Shown: piece by piece, positions 1-6,665 of the stretch | Position numbering within the stretch: position 1 is the first letter of the stretch | Layout of the letters: the number at the start of each line of letters is the position of its first letter | Assembly: GCA_022819645.1 (NCBI GenBank) | Contig: JAJEGU010000073.1 | Span: 1-54,597, forward strand | Origin: Pseudomonadales bacterium | GTDB lineage: Bacteria > Pseudomonadota > Gammaproteobacteria > Pseudomonadales > Pseudohongiellaceae | Direction of reading: 5' to 3' | Length of the DNA stretch: 54,597 bases | Position numbers and translations under genes: made by a program | The notes under the pieces: generated by a model | Seen by the model: only the letters and a program-made list of their open reading frames with translations | What the model was told of the DNA's origin: nothing | Database searches by the model: none

Positions 1-2
1 AC

Positions 3-125
3 GAGGTCGAACGGCTGTTTCGGCGTCTGAAGGGCTTCCGCCGAATTTTTTCGCGCTTCGAGAAACTCGATGCCGTCTTCCTTGGATTCATTGTCTTCGT
101 GCTTATAGTCGAGTCACTGCGATAG
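3..125 (+). mobile_element. IS5-family transposase, C-terminal fragment (cut by window edge)
   Basis: The frame starting at base 3 reads EVERLFRRLKGFRRIFSRF and stops at a TAG ending at 125. This is the typical C-terminal end of IS5-family DDE transposases, where the conserved E of the DDE triad lies in a NEVER-type motif. Only about 40 residues are inside the window, so the rest of the element must lie upstream. The sequence just after the stop (126-143, containing TGTTAACAC and CCCTAG) would be the right end of the element. It lies directly against a truncated gene on the other strand, which suggests that the insertion broke that gene. Confidence 0.75.
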
Positions 126-137
126 TGTTAACACGCC

Positions 138-350
138 CTAGACTGAAAGGCCCCTGACCTGCTGTTTGTCGTTGGAAACGCCAAACACGTCGTCCAGGTC
201 CGGATCAAAGTCAATGCTCACGGACACCCAGCGGTCCACGGTGCGGTCCCCTCTGAGCCATGCTGGATCGAGTTCGATCTCGCGACCAGATCGCATCAAG
301 GACACTCCCCGAAGTTGATTTGCGAGTTTCCCGAAGGGCGCTTGACCTGG
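138..350 (-). pseudogene. Truncated gene, fragment resembling an ATP-binding (GHKL-type) protein
   Basis: On the minus strand, the end of an open frame reads LMRSGREIELDPAW, then DRWVSVSIDFDPDLDDVFGV, then SNDKQ. The pattern of a W, a V-F-G-V and a following (S/T)N(D/N)KQ matches the part of large hypothetical ATP-binding proteins that follows the GHKL ATPase fold. Only about 70 residues are convincing. The reading frame ends against the IS5 right end, and the 5' side has no recognisable N-terminal domain because the parD promoter region begins there. I read it as an internal remnant left by IS insertion and deletion. The family call is from memory of the motif and is tentative. Confidence 0.35.
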
Positions 351-407
351 GTCCTTGTATTCGGTTGAGAGTCTTTCGTCTTTTACGACCCGGCGCCTGC
401 GGCGCCA

Positions 408-449
408 TTGAACTAATACCAAAATTTGGTATATCTTGTTCAGCGGAGG
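408..449 (+). promoter_or_regulatory. parDE promoter, operator palindrome and RBS
   Basis: TTGAAC at 408-413 and TATATC at 430-435 form a plausible -35/-10 pair with a 16-bp spacer. The spacer is filled by a palindrome at 417-431 (TACCAAA-A-TTTGGTA, extending one base each side). A ribbon-helix-helix repressor would be expected to bind such a site and shut off its own promoter, as ParD does. A CGGAGG Shine-Dalgarno lies at 444-449, seven bases before the parD ATG at 456, which decides that start over the upstream one at 426. Confidence 0.6.
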
Positions 450-455
450 TGCGTC

Positions 456-710
456 ATGGCCAAAAATACATCTATATCGCTCGGTGACCATTTTGCCAGC
501 TTCATCGACACACAAGTTCGATCCGGTCGCTTCGGGTCGGCAAGCGACGTTATGCGGGCGGCGTTGCGCCTGCTTGAAGAACATGAGGCACGAGTCAAAG
601 CCTTGCAGGACGCCTTGATTGCAGGCGAGCGGTCAGGCGAACCGCAACCCTTCGACTTCGACGAATTCAAGGCGCGCAAACGAGCGGAGTTCGGTCAGGC
701 GGTTAAATGA
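456..710 (+). CDS. parD: ParD-like antitoxin (ribbon-helix-helix, CopG/ParD family)
   Basis: An 84-residue protein. The N-terminal part, MAKNTSISLGDHFASFI followed by VRSGRFGSASDVMRAALRLL, is the canonical ParD ribbon-helix-helix fold: a short beta strand for DNA binding, then two helices for dimerisation. The acidic C-terminal tail (PFDFDEF, then a KARKRAEF segment) is the part that wraps the toxin in this family. It is expected to neutralise ParE and autorepress the operon through the palindrome overlapping the promoter. The start at 456 is chosen because of the CGGAGG RBS. The stop overlaps the start of the toxin gene as ATGA, so translation is coupled. Confidence 0.9.
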   Translation: MAKNTSISLGDHFASFIDTQVRSGRFGSASDVMRAALRLLEEHEARVKALQDALIAGERSGEPQPFDFDEFKARKRAEFGQAVK

Positions 711-1000
711 GCCGCGTAGTTTACTCGCCGGCCGCCATTGCCGACATTGACAGGATCTGGGACTACACTGCCGAGAACTGGGGCGTGGAGCAGGCTGATC
801 GATACACGGACGACATCCGCGATGTATGCAACGAACTGGCGGCGGGAAATAAGCGAGGTCGCCCTGTCGATATCCGAGACGGCTATCTCAAGTACGCAGT
901 AGGACGGCATCTCATTTTCTTTGTAAGGGCAGTTGACGGAATCACCGTCATGAGGGTACTCCATCAGCAGATGGACACGGAACGGCGCCTATCGGTATAA
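707..1000 (+). CDS. parE: ParE-like toxin (RelE/ParE superfamily)
   Basis: A 97-residue protein of normal ParE length. The start SRVVYSPAAIADIDRIWDYT and the middle portion DRYTDDIRDVCNELA are typical of the helical hairpin of ParE. The C-terminal strand region GRHLIFFVRAVDGITVMRVL is the usual beta-sheet core, ending in a basic RRLSV tail. Family members poison DNA gyrase; whether this one does cannot be read from sequence. It begins inside the parD stop codon (4-nt overlap), the normal antitoxin-toxin order. It sits beside IS debris, consistent with a mobile stabilisation module. Confidence 0.9.
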   Translation: MSRVVYSPAAIADIDRIWDYTAENWGVEQADRYTDDIRDVCNELAAGNKRGRPVDIRDGYLKYAVGRHLIFFVRAVDGITVMRVLHQQMDTERRLSV

Positions 1001-1093
1001 GAGGGTATGCGGACAGACGGGCATACGCTTTGTGGAAAATGCGGGAAATGGATGCAAACAGGTTTGGTGCGGCGAGAAGTGGTCGGGCAAATT

Positions 1094-1936
1094 TCACTCG
1101 ACGGAATCGTAAATGATGCGCACTGGATGTGGCGCGGGAGGCGGTTCGGGAGTCGATTCGGATAAGTCGGCCAGCAGTTGCTTGAAATTGTCATAGCGCT
1201 CTTCCGTCACGTAATCGCCGACAAAAAACCAGTTGAGATCATCCGCCAGGTCGCGGTCTGCCTCGTCACTTTGAAACCAGGAGACTGATTTTTCCAGAAA
1301 GGTAACGGCGGCTTCGGGATCATAACCAGCGTCCCGCGTAAAGCGGGCGCCGACTTCGTCCATTTCGAGCAGGACCGAACGAGTGTATTCGCGGATCATC
1401 TGGTTTTCGTAGACTGTGCCGGTCACGAAACCTCCTGCCGGCCCAAGCGCTACATTCAAGGCGATCACCCCAAGCCAACGGAACGCTTCGAAGTTGACGT
1501 ATGCATCGGTGAAATGGGTTGCTGAATCAATGATGTAGAGAGATATGAGGAAGGCCAACTCGTCGTCGGTGAGGGAGATGGGTTCGATGGCTCCCGTGTA
1601 CATGAACATGTATCCGCCGTCGGAATCCGAAGGCAGGGAAGCTTCCGGGTCGTCAATCAGCGTGATGCTCCATTCCCAATCTTCGGTGTCGGGCCATTCG
1701 TTAATGGCCACGGGTACGATCCTGCCGGCGATTTGCCGGACGCGCTCGGCTAGTGCCCCATCGGAAGCCAGACCCCCGGACAGGGATAGCTCTCCGATCG
1801 TTTCCGTGTAGGCTTGCCGGACGGTTGCGATATCGTCGTCTTCCGTGACCGGTTCAAGTATCGAGGCATCCGGGTTGTTGGCGGCGCAAGCCGCAAGCAG
1901 GAGGGTGAGCGGTACAAGGTAAAGGATATTCTTCAT
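1094..1936 (-). CDS. Lipoprotein with degenerate M48 metallopeptidase fold
   Basis: A 280-residue protein with a lipoprotein signal peptide; the lipobox LLLAAC puts the acylated Cys at residue 17. Several landmarks of family M48 peptidases are visible. The GGYMFMYTGAI segment (107-117) matches the strand before the active-site helix, DDELAFLI (124-131) leads into that helix, and E191-M-D193-EVG plus AGYDP (203-207) matches the downstream ExxAD/GYDP region. The catalytic HExxH is absent: the aligned positions read LYIID (133-137). The third-ligand Glu and the Asp two residues later are kept. It is therefore probably a non-catalytic periplasmic or outer-membrane relative of BepA/YfgC-like proteins. 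It stands alone on the minus strand. Confidence 0.7.
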   Translation of the reverse strand: MKNILYLVPLTLLLAACAANNPDASILEPVTEDDDIATVRQAYTETIGELSLSGGLASDGALAERVRQIAGRIVPVAINEWPDTEDWEWSITLIDDPEASLPSDSDGGYMFMYTGAIEPISLTDDELAFLISLYIIDSATHFTDAYVNFEAFRWLGVIALNVALGPAGGFVTGTVYENQMIREYTRSVLLEMDEVGARFTRDAGYDPEAAVTFLEKSVSWFQSDEADRDLADDLNWFFVGDYVTEERYDNFKQLLADLSESTPEPPPAPHPVRIIYDSVE

Positions 1937-2025
1937 TTGAACCTTGCTTCAGTTGAGATTATGGCCAATACGTATTTACCAGCCGCAATCATTATAGAAC
2001 GGAATGAGGCCGGTGCATCCCGGCG

Positions 2026-2163
2026 AGATTCTGCGACTTCGCTACGCTACGCGCAGAATGACAGAAGGAAGAGGCTACGCTACGGGCGGAATGACGGTCG
2101 AAGGAGGCTTTGCCGCGTGCGGAGTGACATTCCCGGGAGGCTTCGGCGCGCAAGGAAGTGACA
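2026..2163 (+). repeat. REP-like palindrome followed by three 33-bp degenerate tandem repeats
   Basis: ATTCTGCG (2028-2035) and CGCAGAAT (2052-2059) are the arms of a REP-like stem-loop seen repeatedly in this window. From 2056 the sequence continues as three units of exactly 33 bp, each starting GAATGAC or GAGTGAC (2056, 2089, 2122), and a fourth start GAAGTGAC near 2155. The units are degenerate. They lie between two genes on the minus strand (the lipoprotein at 1094-1936 and the aldolase-like gene at 2184-3425). No protein function is assigned to the frames crossing it. Confidence 0.65.
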
Positions 2164-2183
2164 CTACAAAGGCCGGCGACACC

Positions 2184-3425
2184 TCAGGCCGACATGCCTC
2201 TGCCCGCTACGCGCCAGATTGCTTCGACGCGGTCGTTGCGGATGGCGTAGATGTGGTCGTATAGATTCACCACCGGGTCGCAATGGGAGACGATCAATTC
2301 GAGCTTGTCGCCGACCCGGTAGGTGCGCGAGGCGTTCTCGCCATAGCGGATCGTGCCGAATTCGTCCGAGCCGGAAGTGTAGCTGATGTCGGATTCGCCC
2401 TTGACGATGGGCCAGGGGCGATTGATCGTGCATGCCTTGGCGCCTGCGTCGGATGTTGCGCGGCCAGCGTATTGATCGTTCAGCACCGTGGCGAGGATTG
2501 TCAGCGAAGGCTCGAAATCCGAATAGACCGCCTCGTCCTGTTCGCCGCCGATTTCGAGGTATTGGGAGTCCATGAAGACATAGCTGCCGACCTGGACGTC
2601 GGTCAGTCCGGCGGTCTCGTGATCGATGTTGTAGGTTCCCGTGCCGCCGCCGCTGAAAATATCTGTGCGCAGACCCGACTGCCGCATGAGCTCGAAAGTG
2701 TCCGCGGCGGGCGCCAGCGCTTCCAGCGTGCGAGCCTTGCGCGCGGCGAATCCGGCGACGTGCTGGGAGGCGCCGTCGTAACAGAGCATGCCGCGGAAAC
2801 GCAGGCCGGGCAGTTGATCGACGAGTTGCGCCAGACTGAGCGCAGGCTGCCCCGGCGGTGTGCCGGTGCGGCCCATGCCGGGGTCGACGTCGACCACGAC
2901 ATCGGCAACCAGCCCGCTGGCCTGCGCCGCTTCCGACAACAGCCTGGCGTTTTCCATCGAATCGGTCGCCTGGACGAAACCCGGGCACTCCGCGGCCAGG
3001 GCCATGGCGCGATTGATCTTGGTCGGCGTGACATTGGTCGTGGTCATGAGTATCTCTTCAATTCCGTTGCGGAACATGACCTCGGCCTCGCTTATCTTGG
3101 CGGTACAGATCCCCACCGAACCGGTATCGAGTTGCATTTGGGCGATCACCGGACACTTGTGCGTTTTGGCATGGGGGCGGCTGGCGATGCCGTTGGCGCC
3201 CATGGTGGACTGCATCTTCGCCAGGTTGGCTTCGAGCAAGTCAAGGTCGACGCAAAGCGCCGGCGTGTCGAGTTCCCATTTCGAGACATCGGCCTGCATC
3301 TCGCCGTCCACGAAGAAACTCTCTATCTCGGCGGTCGTATAACCACGCACTGAAGTCGGAATCCAGATTGCGGCGGCTCCGCTTGCCTGTAGAAAGCGGC
3401 GCCGATTGAAGTGTAACGATTTCAT
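2184..3425 (-). CDS. Exported PLP enzyme, D-threonine aldolase / DSD1-like family
   Basis: A 413-residue protein beginning MKSLHFNRRRFLQASG, a twin-arginine (Tat) signal. The catalytic domain is an alanine-racemase-like fold III enzyme: PHAKTHK (85-91 by count) carries the expected PLP Lys at 87, and the phosphate-binding GGGTGTYN loop follows later. An SHCDP motif near the C-terminus matches the metal-binding site of D-threonine aldolases and D-serine dehydratase-like proteins. These enzymes cleave or dehydrate D-3-hydroxyamino acids; the substrate here is unknown. The start at 3425 is preceded by GGGAGG. It is the last gene of a minus-strand run that starts with soxC at 7896. Confidence 0.8.
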   Translation of the reverse strand: MKSLHFNRRRFLQASGAAAIWIPTSVRGYTTAEIESFFVDGEMQADVSKWELDTPALCVDLDLLEANLAKMQSTMGANGIASRPHAKTHKCPVIAQMQLDTGSVGICTAKISEAEVMFRNGIEEILMTTTNVTPTKINRAMALAAECPGFVQATDSMENARLLSEAAQASGLVADVVVDVDPGMGRTGTPPGQPALSLAQLVDQLPGLRFRGMLCYDGASQHVAGFAARKARTLEALAPAADTFELMRQSGLRTDIFSGGGTGTYNIDHETAGLTDVQVGSYVFMDSQYLEIGGEQDEAVYSDFEPSLTILATVLNDQYAGRATSDAGAKACTINRPWPIVKGESDISYTSGSDEFGTIRYGENASRTYRVGDKLELIVSHCDPVVNLYDHIYAIRNDRVEAIWRVAGRGMSA

Positions 3426-3447
3426 GAATTGCCTCCCGACTGCCAGC

Positions 3448-3511
3448 GGGCGACGCATGCGTCGCCCCTACTCTTCGTTCGCCTGGTGTAGGGGCGAGGC
3501 ATGCCTCGCCC
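3448..3511. repeat. Pair of perfect 20-bp palindromes in inverted arrangement
   Basis: GGGCGACGCATGCGTCGCCC at 3448-3467 and GGGCGAGGCATGCCTCGCCC at 3492-3511 are each perfect palindromes. Each carries a CTAC or GTAG tail pointing at the other, so the pair also forms a larger inverted repeat. It lies between the small membrane protein gene and the aldolase-like gene, and any transcript through here would fold strongly. This could act as an mRNA-stabilising or attenuating structure, or be a mobile REP-type element. Confidence 0.65.
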
Positions 3512-3526
3512 GTGTAGCGTTTCCAT

Positions 3527-3655
3527 TCATCTTGCCGTGCGGCCCAGATACCGCTGGAAAACCTGTTCGACAAAATCGTCCACGCCGGGAACGAACAGGA
3601 CGGCGAGTATCGTGACGACGATTGCGGCAAGTACCGCCCAATAGAATGTTTTCAT
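3527..3655 (-). CDS. Small membrane protein, 42 residues
   Basis: A short frame on the minus strand encodes MKTFYWAVLAAIVVTILAVL, then FVPGVDDFVEQVFQRYLGRT-AR. It has one clear hydrophobic membrane segment (about residues 5-23) followed by an amphipathic, mildly charged tail, so it is probably an inner-membrane single-pass protein. An AGGA Shine-Dalgarno lies about 9 bases upstream of the ATG. It sits in the same direction between the exported protein at 3736-4254 and the aldolase-like gene, within an otherwise tightly arranged operon. I do not recognise the family. A periplasmic-facing helper of the dehydrogenase complex is possible but not shown. Confidence 0.55.
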   Translation of the reverse strand: MKTFYWAVLAAIVVTILAVLFVPGVDDFVEQVFQRYLGRTAR

Positions 3656-3687
3656 GCATTTGTTCCTGGTCGGTTATCAAGCTTCCT

Positions 3688-3714
3688 TGATTCTGCGACT
3701 GCGCGCAGAATGAC
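3688..3714. repeat. REP-like palindrome, short form
   Basis: ATTCTGCG (3690-3697) and CGCAGAAT (3704-3711) form a compact stem-loop of the same family as at 2026, 20369, 33497 and 44509. It sits in the 80-base gap between the genes ending at 3736 and starting at 3655 in the minus-strand operon. Confidence 0.65.
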
Positions 3715-3735
3715 TGAGGGAAGGCTTCATGCAGT

Positions 3736-4254
3736 TCACTTCGGCGGCGCCGCTTCGAAAACCCAGACATCGCCGGCTTCGATTCCCGCCCGGGTGGTTT
3801 GCGAAGGATACTTGCCGGTAATCGCCGCTGTGATCACGTCGAGTTCGTTACCCGACTGAATGCGGTTGAGTTGACGTTCGTAGCGAATGCCGTTGATGCG
3901 AATGACCGCTCGGCCGTCGCGTTCGGCCTGCACCGGCCATTGTTTCCAGATGCGCCCGACCGTCGTCCCCATGTAGCCCGACCAGACATACAACTTGCCT
4001 TCCGCTTCCGCAATCCAGATGCGCCGCGATTGCGCAGGGTCCAGCAATTGCAGTTCGACCGTGGGAATCTCGTTGACGAAACTCCAGTCCGGCTCTGGGC
4101 CGGTATAAATCTCGCCCGACACCAGCGGACCGCCCGAAAACACCCGGTTGGGCCCGTCGGCGAAGCGCTGTTTCACTGCTGCCGTTGCTACCGCCGCGAC
4201 GGGAATCGCCAGCAGGCAGGCCAGGATAGTCAGAATTCTCAGTAAAAATTGCAT
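3736..4254 (-). CDS. Exported protein of unknown function, paralogue of 32818-33339
   Basis: A 172-residue protein with an N-terminal hydrophobic segment (FLLRILTILACLLAIPVAAV), so it is exported or membrane-anchored. The body contains DWSFVNEIPTVELQLLD, then an RRIWIAEAEGKLYVWSG segment, then IRINGIRYERQLNRI. The protein at 32818-33339 has the same order: DDWTFANEVPLCALQIY, AGELYLSC, VYPVKVNRI. The two are therefore members of one family, here placed in the soxC/PQQ operon and there beside the sterol operon. The core resembles a small beta-rich binding domain. I do not recognise a named family and assign no reaction. It is 30 bases downstream of the PQQ dehydrogenase. Confidence 0.6.
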   Translation of the reverse strand: MQFLLRILTILACLLAIPVAAVATAAVKQRFADGPNRVFSGGPLVSGEIYTGPEPDWSFVNEIPTVELQLLDPAQSRRIWIAEAEGKLYVWSGYMGTTVGRIWKQWPVQAERDGRAVIRINGIRYERQLNRIQSGNELDVITAAITGKYPSQTTRAGIEAGDVWVFEAAPPK

Positions 4255-4284
4255 CGATCTCCCCTGTTCGGTTCTTGCCGGCGA

Positions 4285-6039
4285 CTACGGCAGGCGGAAA
4301 ACGAAAAGCATGTTGCCGCCGCCGCGTTGCTGCAACTCCGGCGTCAGCATGCGATAAGTGACGCCGCCGCCGGCCGCGATGGCGAGGTATTGCACGCCGT
4401 CCACCGTATAGGTGACCGGAAAGCCGCCGGCCGTGGAATTGAGAATCTGTTCCCACAGCACTTCGCCGGATTCGGCGTCGAAGGCCCGGAAGCGCCTGGC
4501 GTCGTCCGAAACGAAAACCAGGCCGCCGCCGGTGGTGAGTACCGAACCGCCGATGCCGGCGCGTTGCCGGTGCGTCCAGAGCGCTTCGCCGGTCGCCACG
4601 TCGACCGCGCTCAGCAGGCCGACCTGATTTTCCAGATCGGGCGCCGCGACGATGCGGCTCGTGGCCGAGCGGTGATGCAGGCCGACCACGGGCTCGAACG
4701 GATTCAGGTAGTAATCCATGCAGGCGTTATTGGTCGGCGTATAGACCGCGTTGGTCTGGGGGCTGTAGGCCACGGAATTCCAGTTGATGCCGCCGCGGGT
4801 CGTGGGACAGACGAATTTCCGCTGCCTGATCTCGGTGATGTCGAGATCGATGTTCGTTATTCCCTTGTTGTTCTCGATGTCGACGCCGACGATGACGTTC
4901 TGGTAATTGGTTTCCCGCGCCCAGAGAAATTCTCCTGTCGCCGCGTCGAGCGTCCAGATGATTCCGGTCTTGCCGGGTATGCCGGTGATTACCTTGCGCC
5001 GTTCATTGGAAGCGATGTCGGGATTGATCCAGGAAACCGCATCGGCGTCCGGCGTGACTTCGGATTCGACGATGATGCGCTCGAAGGGGTGATCGAGGTC
5101 CCAGTTGCCGCCCGGGATGTGCTGAAAATACCACTCGATCTCCCCGGTATCCGCATCGAGCGCGAGCGTGGAATTGGTGTACAGCACGTCGCCGCCGCGA
5201 GTGTCGCGCTGGATCGAACCCCAGGGTATGGGCACGGCAATGCCGATATAGATCAGGTTGAGTTCCGGATCGTAGCTGGCCGGCATCCAGGCCGAGCCGC
5301 CGCGGCGCTGCTCGTTGGGCACGTCGCCCCAGGTTTCGCCGCCGGGCTCGCCGACTCGCGGCACCGTTCCCGTGCGCCAGAGTTCCTCGCCGGTATCGGC
5401 GTCATGGGCGGTGATCCAGCAACTGGTGTTGATGTAATAGCAGCCCGACATGCCGGCGATGATCTTGCCGTCGAAGACCTGGGGGCCGCCGGAATAGTGC
5501 TGGCCGACCGTCCAGTCGCCCATGCGGCGCTCCCAGGTCACCTCGCCGGTGTAGACGTTCAACGATACGAGATAGGCGTCCCTGGTGGCGAGGAGGAGCT
5601 GATCCTTGTACAAGGTGCCGTTGCGATTGGCGCAGGACAGCGGCGCGACATGATCGACTTCGGGGCGGCGGTATTCCCAGAGCAGCGTGCCGTCGCGGGC
5701 GTCGAGGGCCTCGATGAAATCGCAGGCCTGGGGCAGAAACATGACGCCGTCATGCACCAGCGGGGTGGTTTCCTGCAGGCCCGGACCCATGGTCCAGGCC
5801 CAGGCCAGGCGCAAGTCGCCGACATTGTCCCTGTTGATCTGATCGAGCGGGCTGTAGCCCCAATGGTTGGCCGTGCGGCGCCACATCAGCCAGTCGCCGT
5901 CAGGCGGATCGCTCAACTCTTCCGGCGTTACCGGAGTGTAGGTTTCCAGGGGCGATTGCGCCGCTGCCTGCGAAAAGGCCGCGGCCGATGCCAGTAATAC
6001 GGCGGTCAGGCAGAATCGGCGCGTGCTGGGACTTTGCAT
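4285..6039 (-). CDS. PQQ-dependent dehydrogenase (soluble quinoprotein)
   Basis: A 584-residue periplasmic protein with a signal peptide ending near SQAAAQ. The propeller W-motifs are plain: ALDARDGTLLWEYR, LNVYTGEVTWERR, AHDADTGEELWRTG, ALDADTGEIEWYF, TLDAATGEFLWARE, AVDVATGEALWTH and AFDAESGEVLWEQ. These mark the eight-bladed type I PQQ alcohol dehydrogenase fold. There is no C-terminal cytochrome domain, so electrons would go to a separate cytochrome, possibly the one encoded 59 bases upstream. The substrate and the metal (calcium or lanthanide) cannot be decided by eye. The adjacent-Cys pair typical of many methanol dehydrogenases is not evident; the nearby cysteines read SGCYYINTSC. The start at 6039 has AGGA upstream. 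Confidence 0.85.
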   Translation of the reverse strand: MQSPSTRRFCLTAVLLASAAAFSQAAAQSPLETYTPVTPEELSDPPDGDWLMWRRTANHWGYSPLDQINRDNVGDLRLAWAWTMGPGLQETTPLVHDGVMFLPQACDFIEALDARDGTLLWEYRRPEVDHVAPLSCANRNGTLYKDQLLLATRDAYLVSLNVYTGEVTWERRMGDWTVGQHYSGGPQVFDGKIIAGMSGCYYINTSCWITAHDADTGEELWRTGTVPRVGEPGGETWGDVPNEQRRGGSAWMPASYDPELNLIYIGIAVPIPWGSIQRDTRGGDVLYTNSTLALDADTGEIEWYFQHIPGGNWDLDHPFERIIVESEVTPDADAVSWINPDIASNERRKVITGIPGKTGIIWTLDAATGEFLWARETNYQNVIVGVDIENNKGITNIDLDITEIRQRKFVCPTTRGGINWNSVAYSPQTNAVYTPTNNACMDYYLNPFEPVVGLHHRSATSRIVAAPDLENQVGLLSAVDVATGEALWTHRQRAGIGGSVLTTGGGLVFVSDDARRFRAFDAESGEVLWEQILNSTAGGFPVTYTVDGVQYLAIAAGGGVTYRMLTPELQQRGGGNMLFVFRLP

Positions 6040-6098
6040 GCTGGGGTTCCTGTTAATTGAAAGATGCGGACAAGTGGGCAAACGCTGCGGGGCGGACT

Positions 6099-6665
6099 TC
6101 AGTATGGATAGCCTTCGAGTCTTGGCTGCCCGGGGAACCAGTCGGGAACACGGGCGAAATTGTTCCGATTGGGCATCTCGATATTCGGCAAGCTGTCCTG
6201 GTCGAGAACCATGTCTTCCTCGATCACGTCGTTGAGGAAAAGCAGGTAGGCCACGATCGAATAGACCTCGTCGGGCGTGAGCGTTCCCTCCATGCCCAGG
6301 GGCATGCCGCGGTTGATGTAATCCCAGACCGTGGTCGCATAAGGCGAACGGATCGGCAGCACCCGGCCGTAATCCCAGGGGTCGTCCACCTCTCCCACAT
6401 CGCGTTTGATCAGCCGCGGCGCGGTCGCGCCGGTGCCGTTCAGTCCGTGGCAGACGAAGCAGGTCTTTTGCACATATAGCTCTTCGCCCTCGGCCACGGT
6501 GCCGCTGCCGGCGGGAAGTTCCGTCCCGTCCGGACTGATGGCGATATCCCAGGCGGCCACTTCCTCCGCGGTGGGCGCCCTGCCCAGCCCGTAAGTGGGG
6601 GACTGCGCCTGGGCGCAGACCCCCACCGCCAGCAACAACAGGCCGGCGAACCTAAATGATCGCAT
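6099..6665 (-). CDS. Periplasmic monohaem cytochrome c, SoxD/SorB-like partner
   Basis: A 188-residue protein with a signal peptide (cleavage near AQAQ). It has one haem c site, CFVCH at residues 69-73, and candidate axial methionines in GMPLGM (121, 125). The architecture is a single class I cytochrome c domain with a long C-terminal tail. The gene starts 14 nt inside the soxC stop region, so the two are translationally coupled. In sulfite and sulfane dehydrogenases a c-type cytochrome (SorB, SoxD) takes electrons from the molybdenum subunit; classical SoxD has two haems, this has one. It could equally serve the PQQ dehydrogenase downstream. Confidence 0.8.
   Translation of the reverse strand: MRSFRFAGLLLLAVGVCAQAQSPTYGLGRAPTAEEVAAWDIAISPDGTELPAGSGTVAEGEELYVQKTCFVCHGLNGTGATAPRLIKRDVGEVDDPWDYGRVLPIRSPYATTVWDYINRGMPLGMEGTLTPDEVYSIVAYLLFLNDVIEEDMVLDQDSLPNIEMPNRNNFARVPDWFPGQPRLEGYPY

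Noticed and set aside
1094..1936. Active M48 zinc peptidase
   Set aside because: The HExxH positions read LYIID, so zinc binding in the usual way is not possible.
2056..2154. 33-bp tandem units as a CRISPR array
   Set aside because: The units are contiguous and degenerate with no spacers, and no cas genes are present.
4249..5997. Long plus-strand open frame (582 codons) opposite the PQQ dehydrogenase
   Set aside because: It is antisense to a gene with clear propeller motifs; its own sequence is low-complexity Gly/Ala/Arg and Asp/Val text with no domain, the usual shadow in GC-rich DNA.
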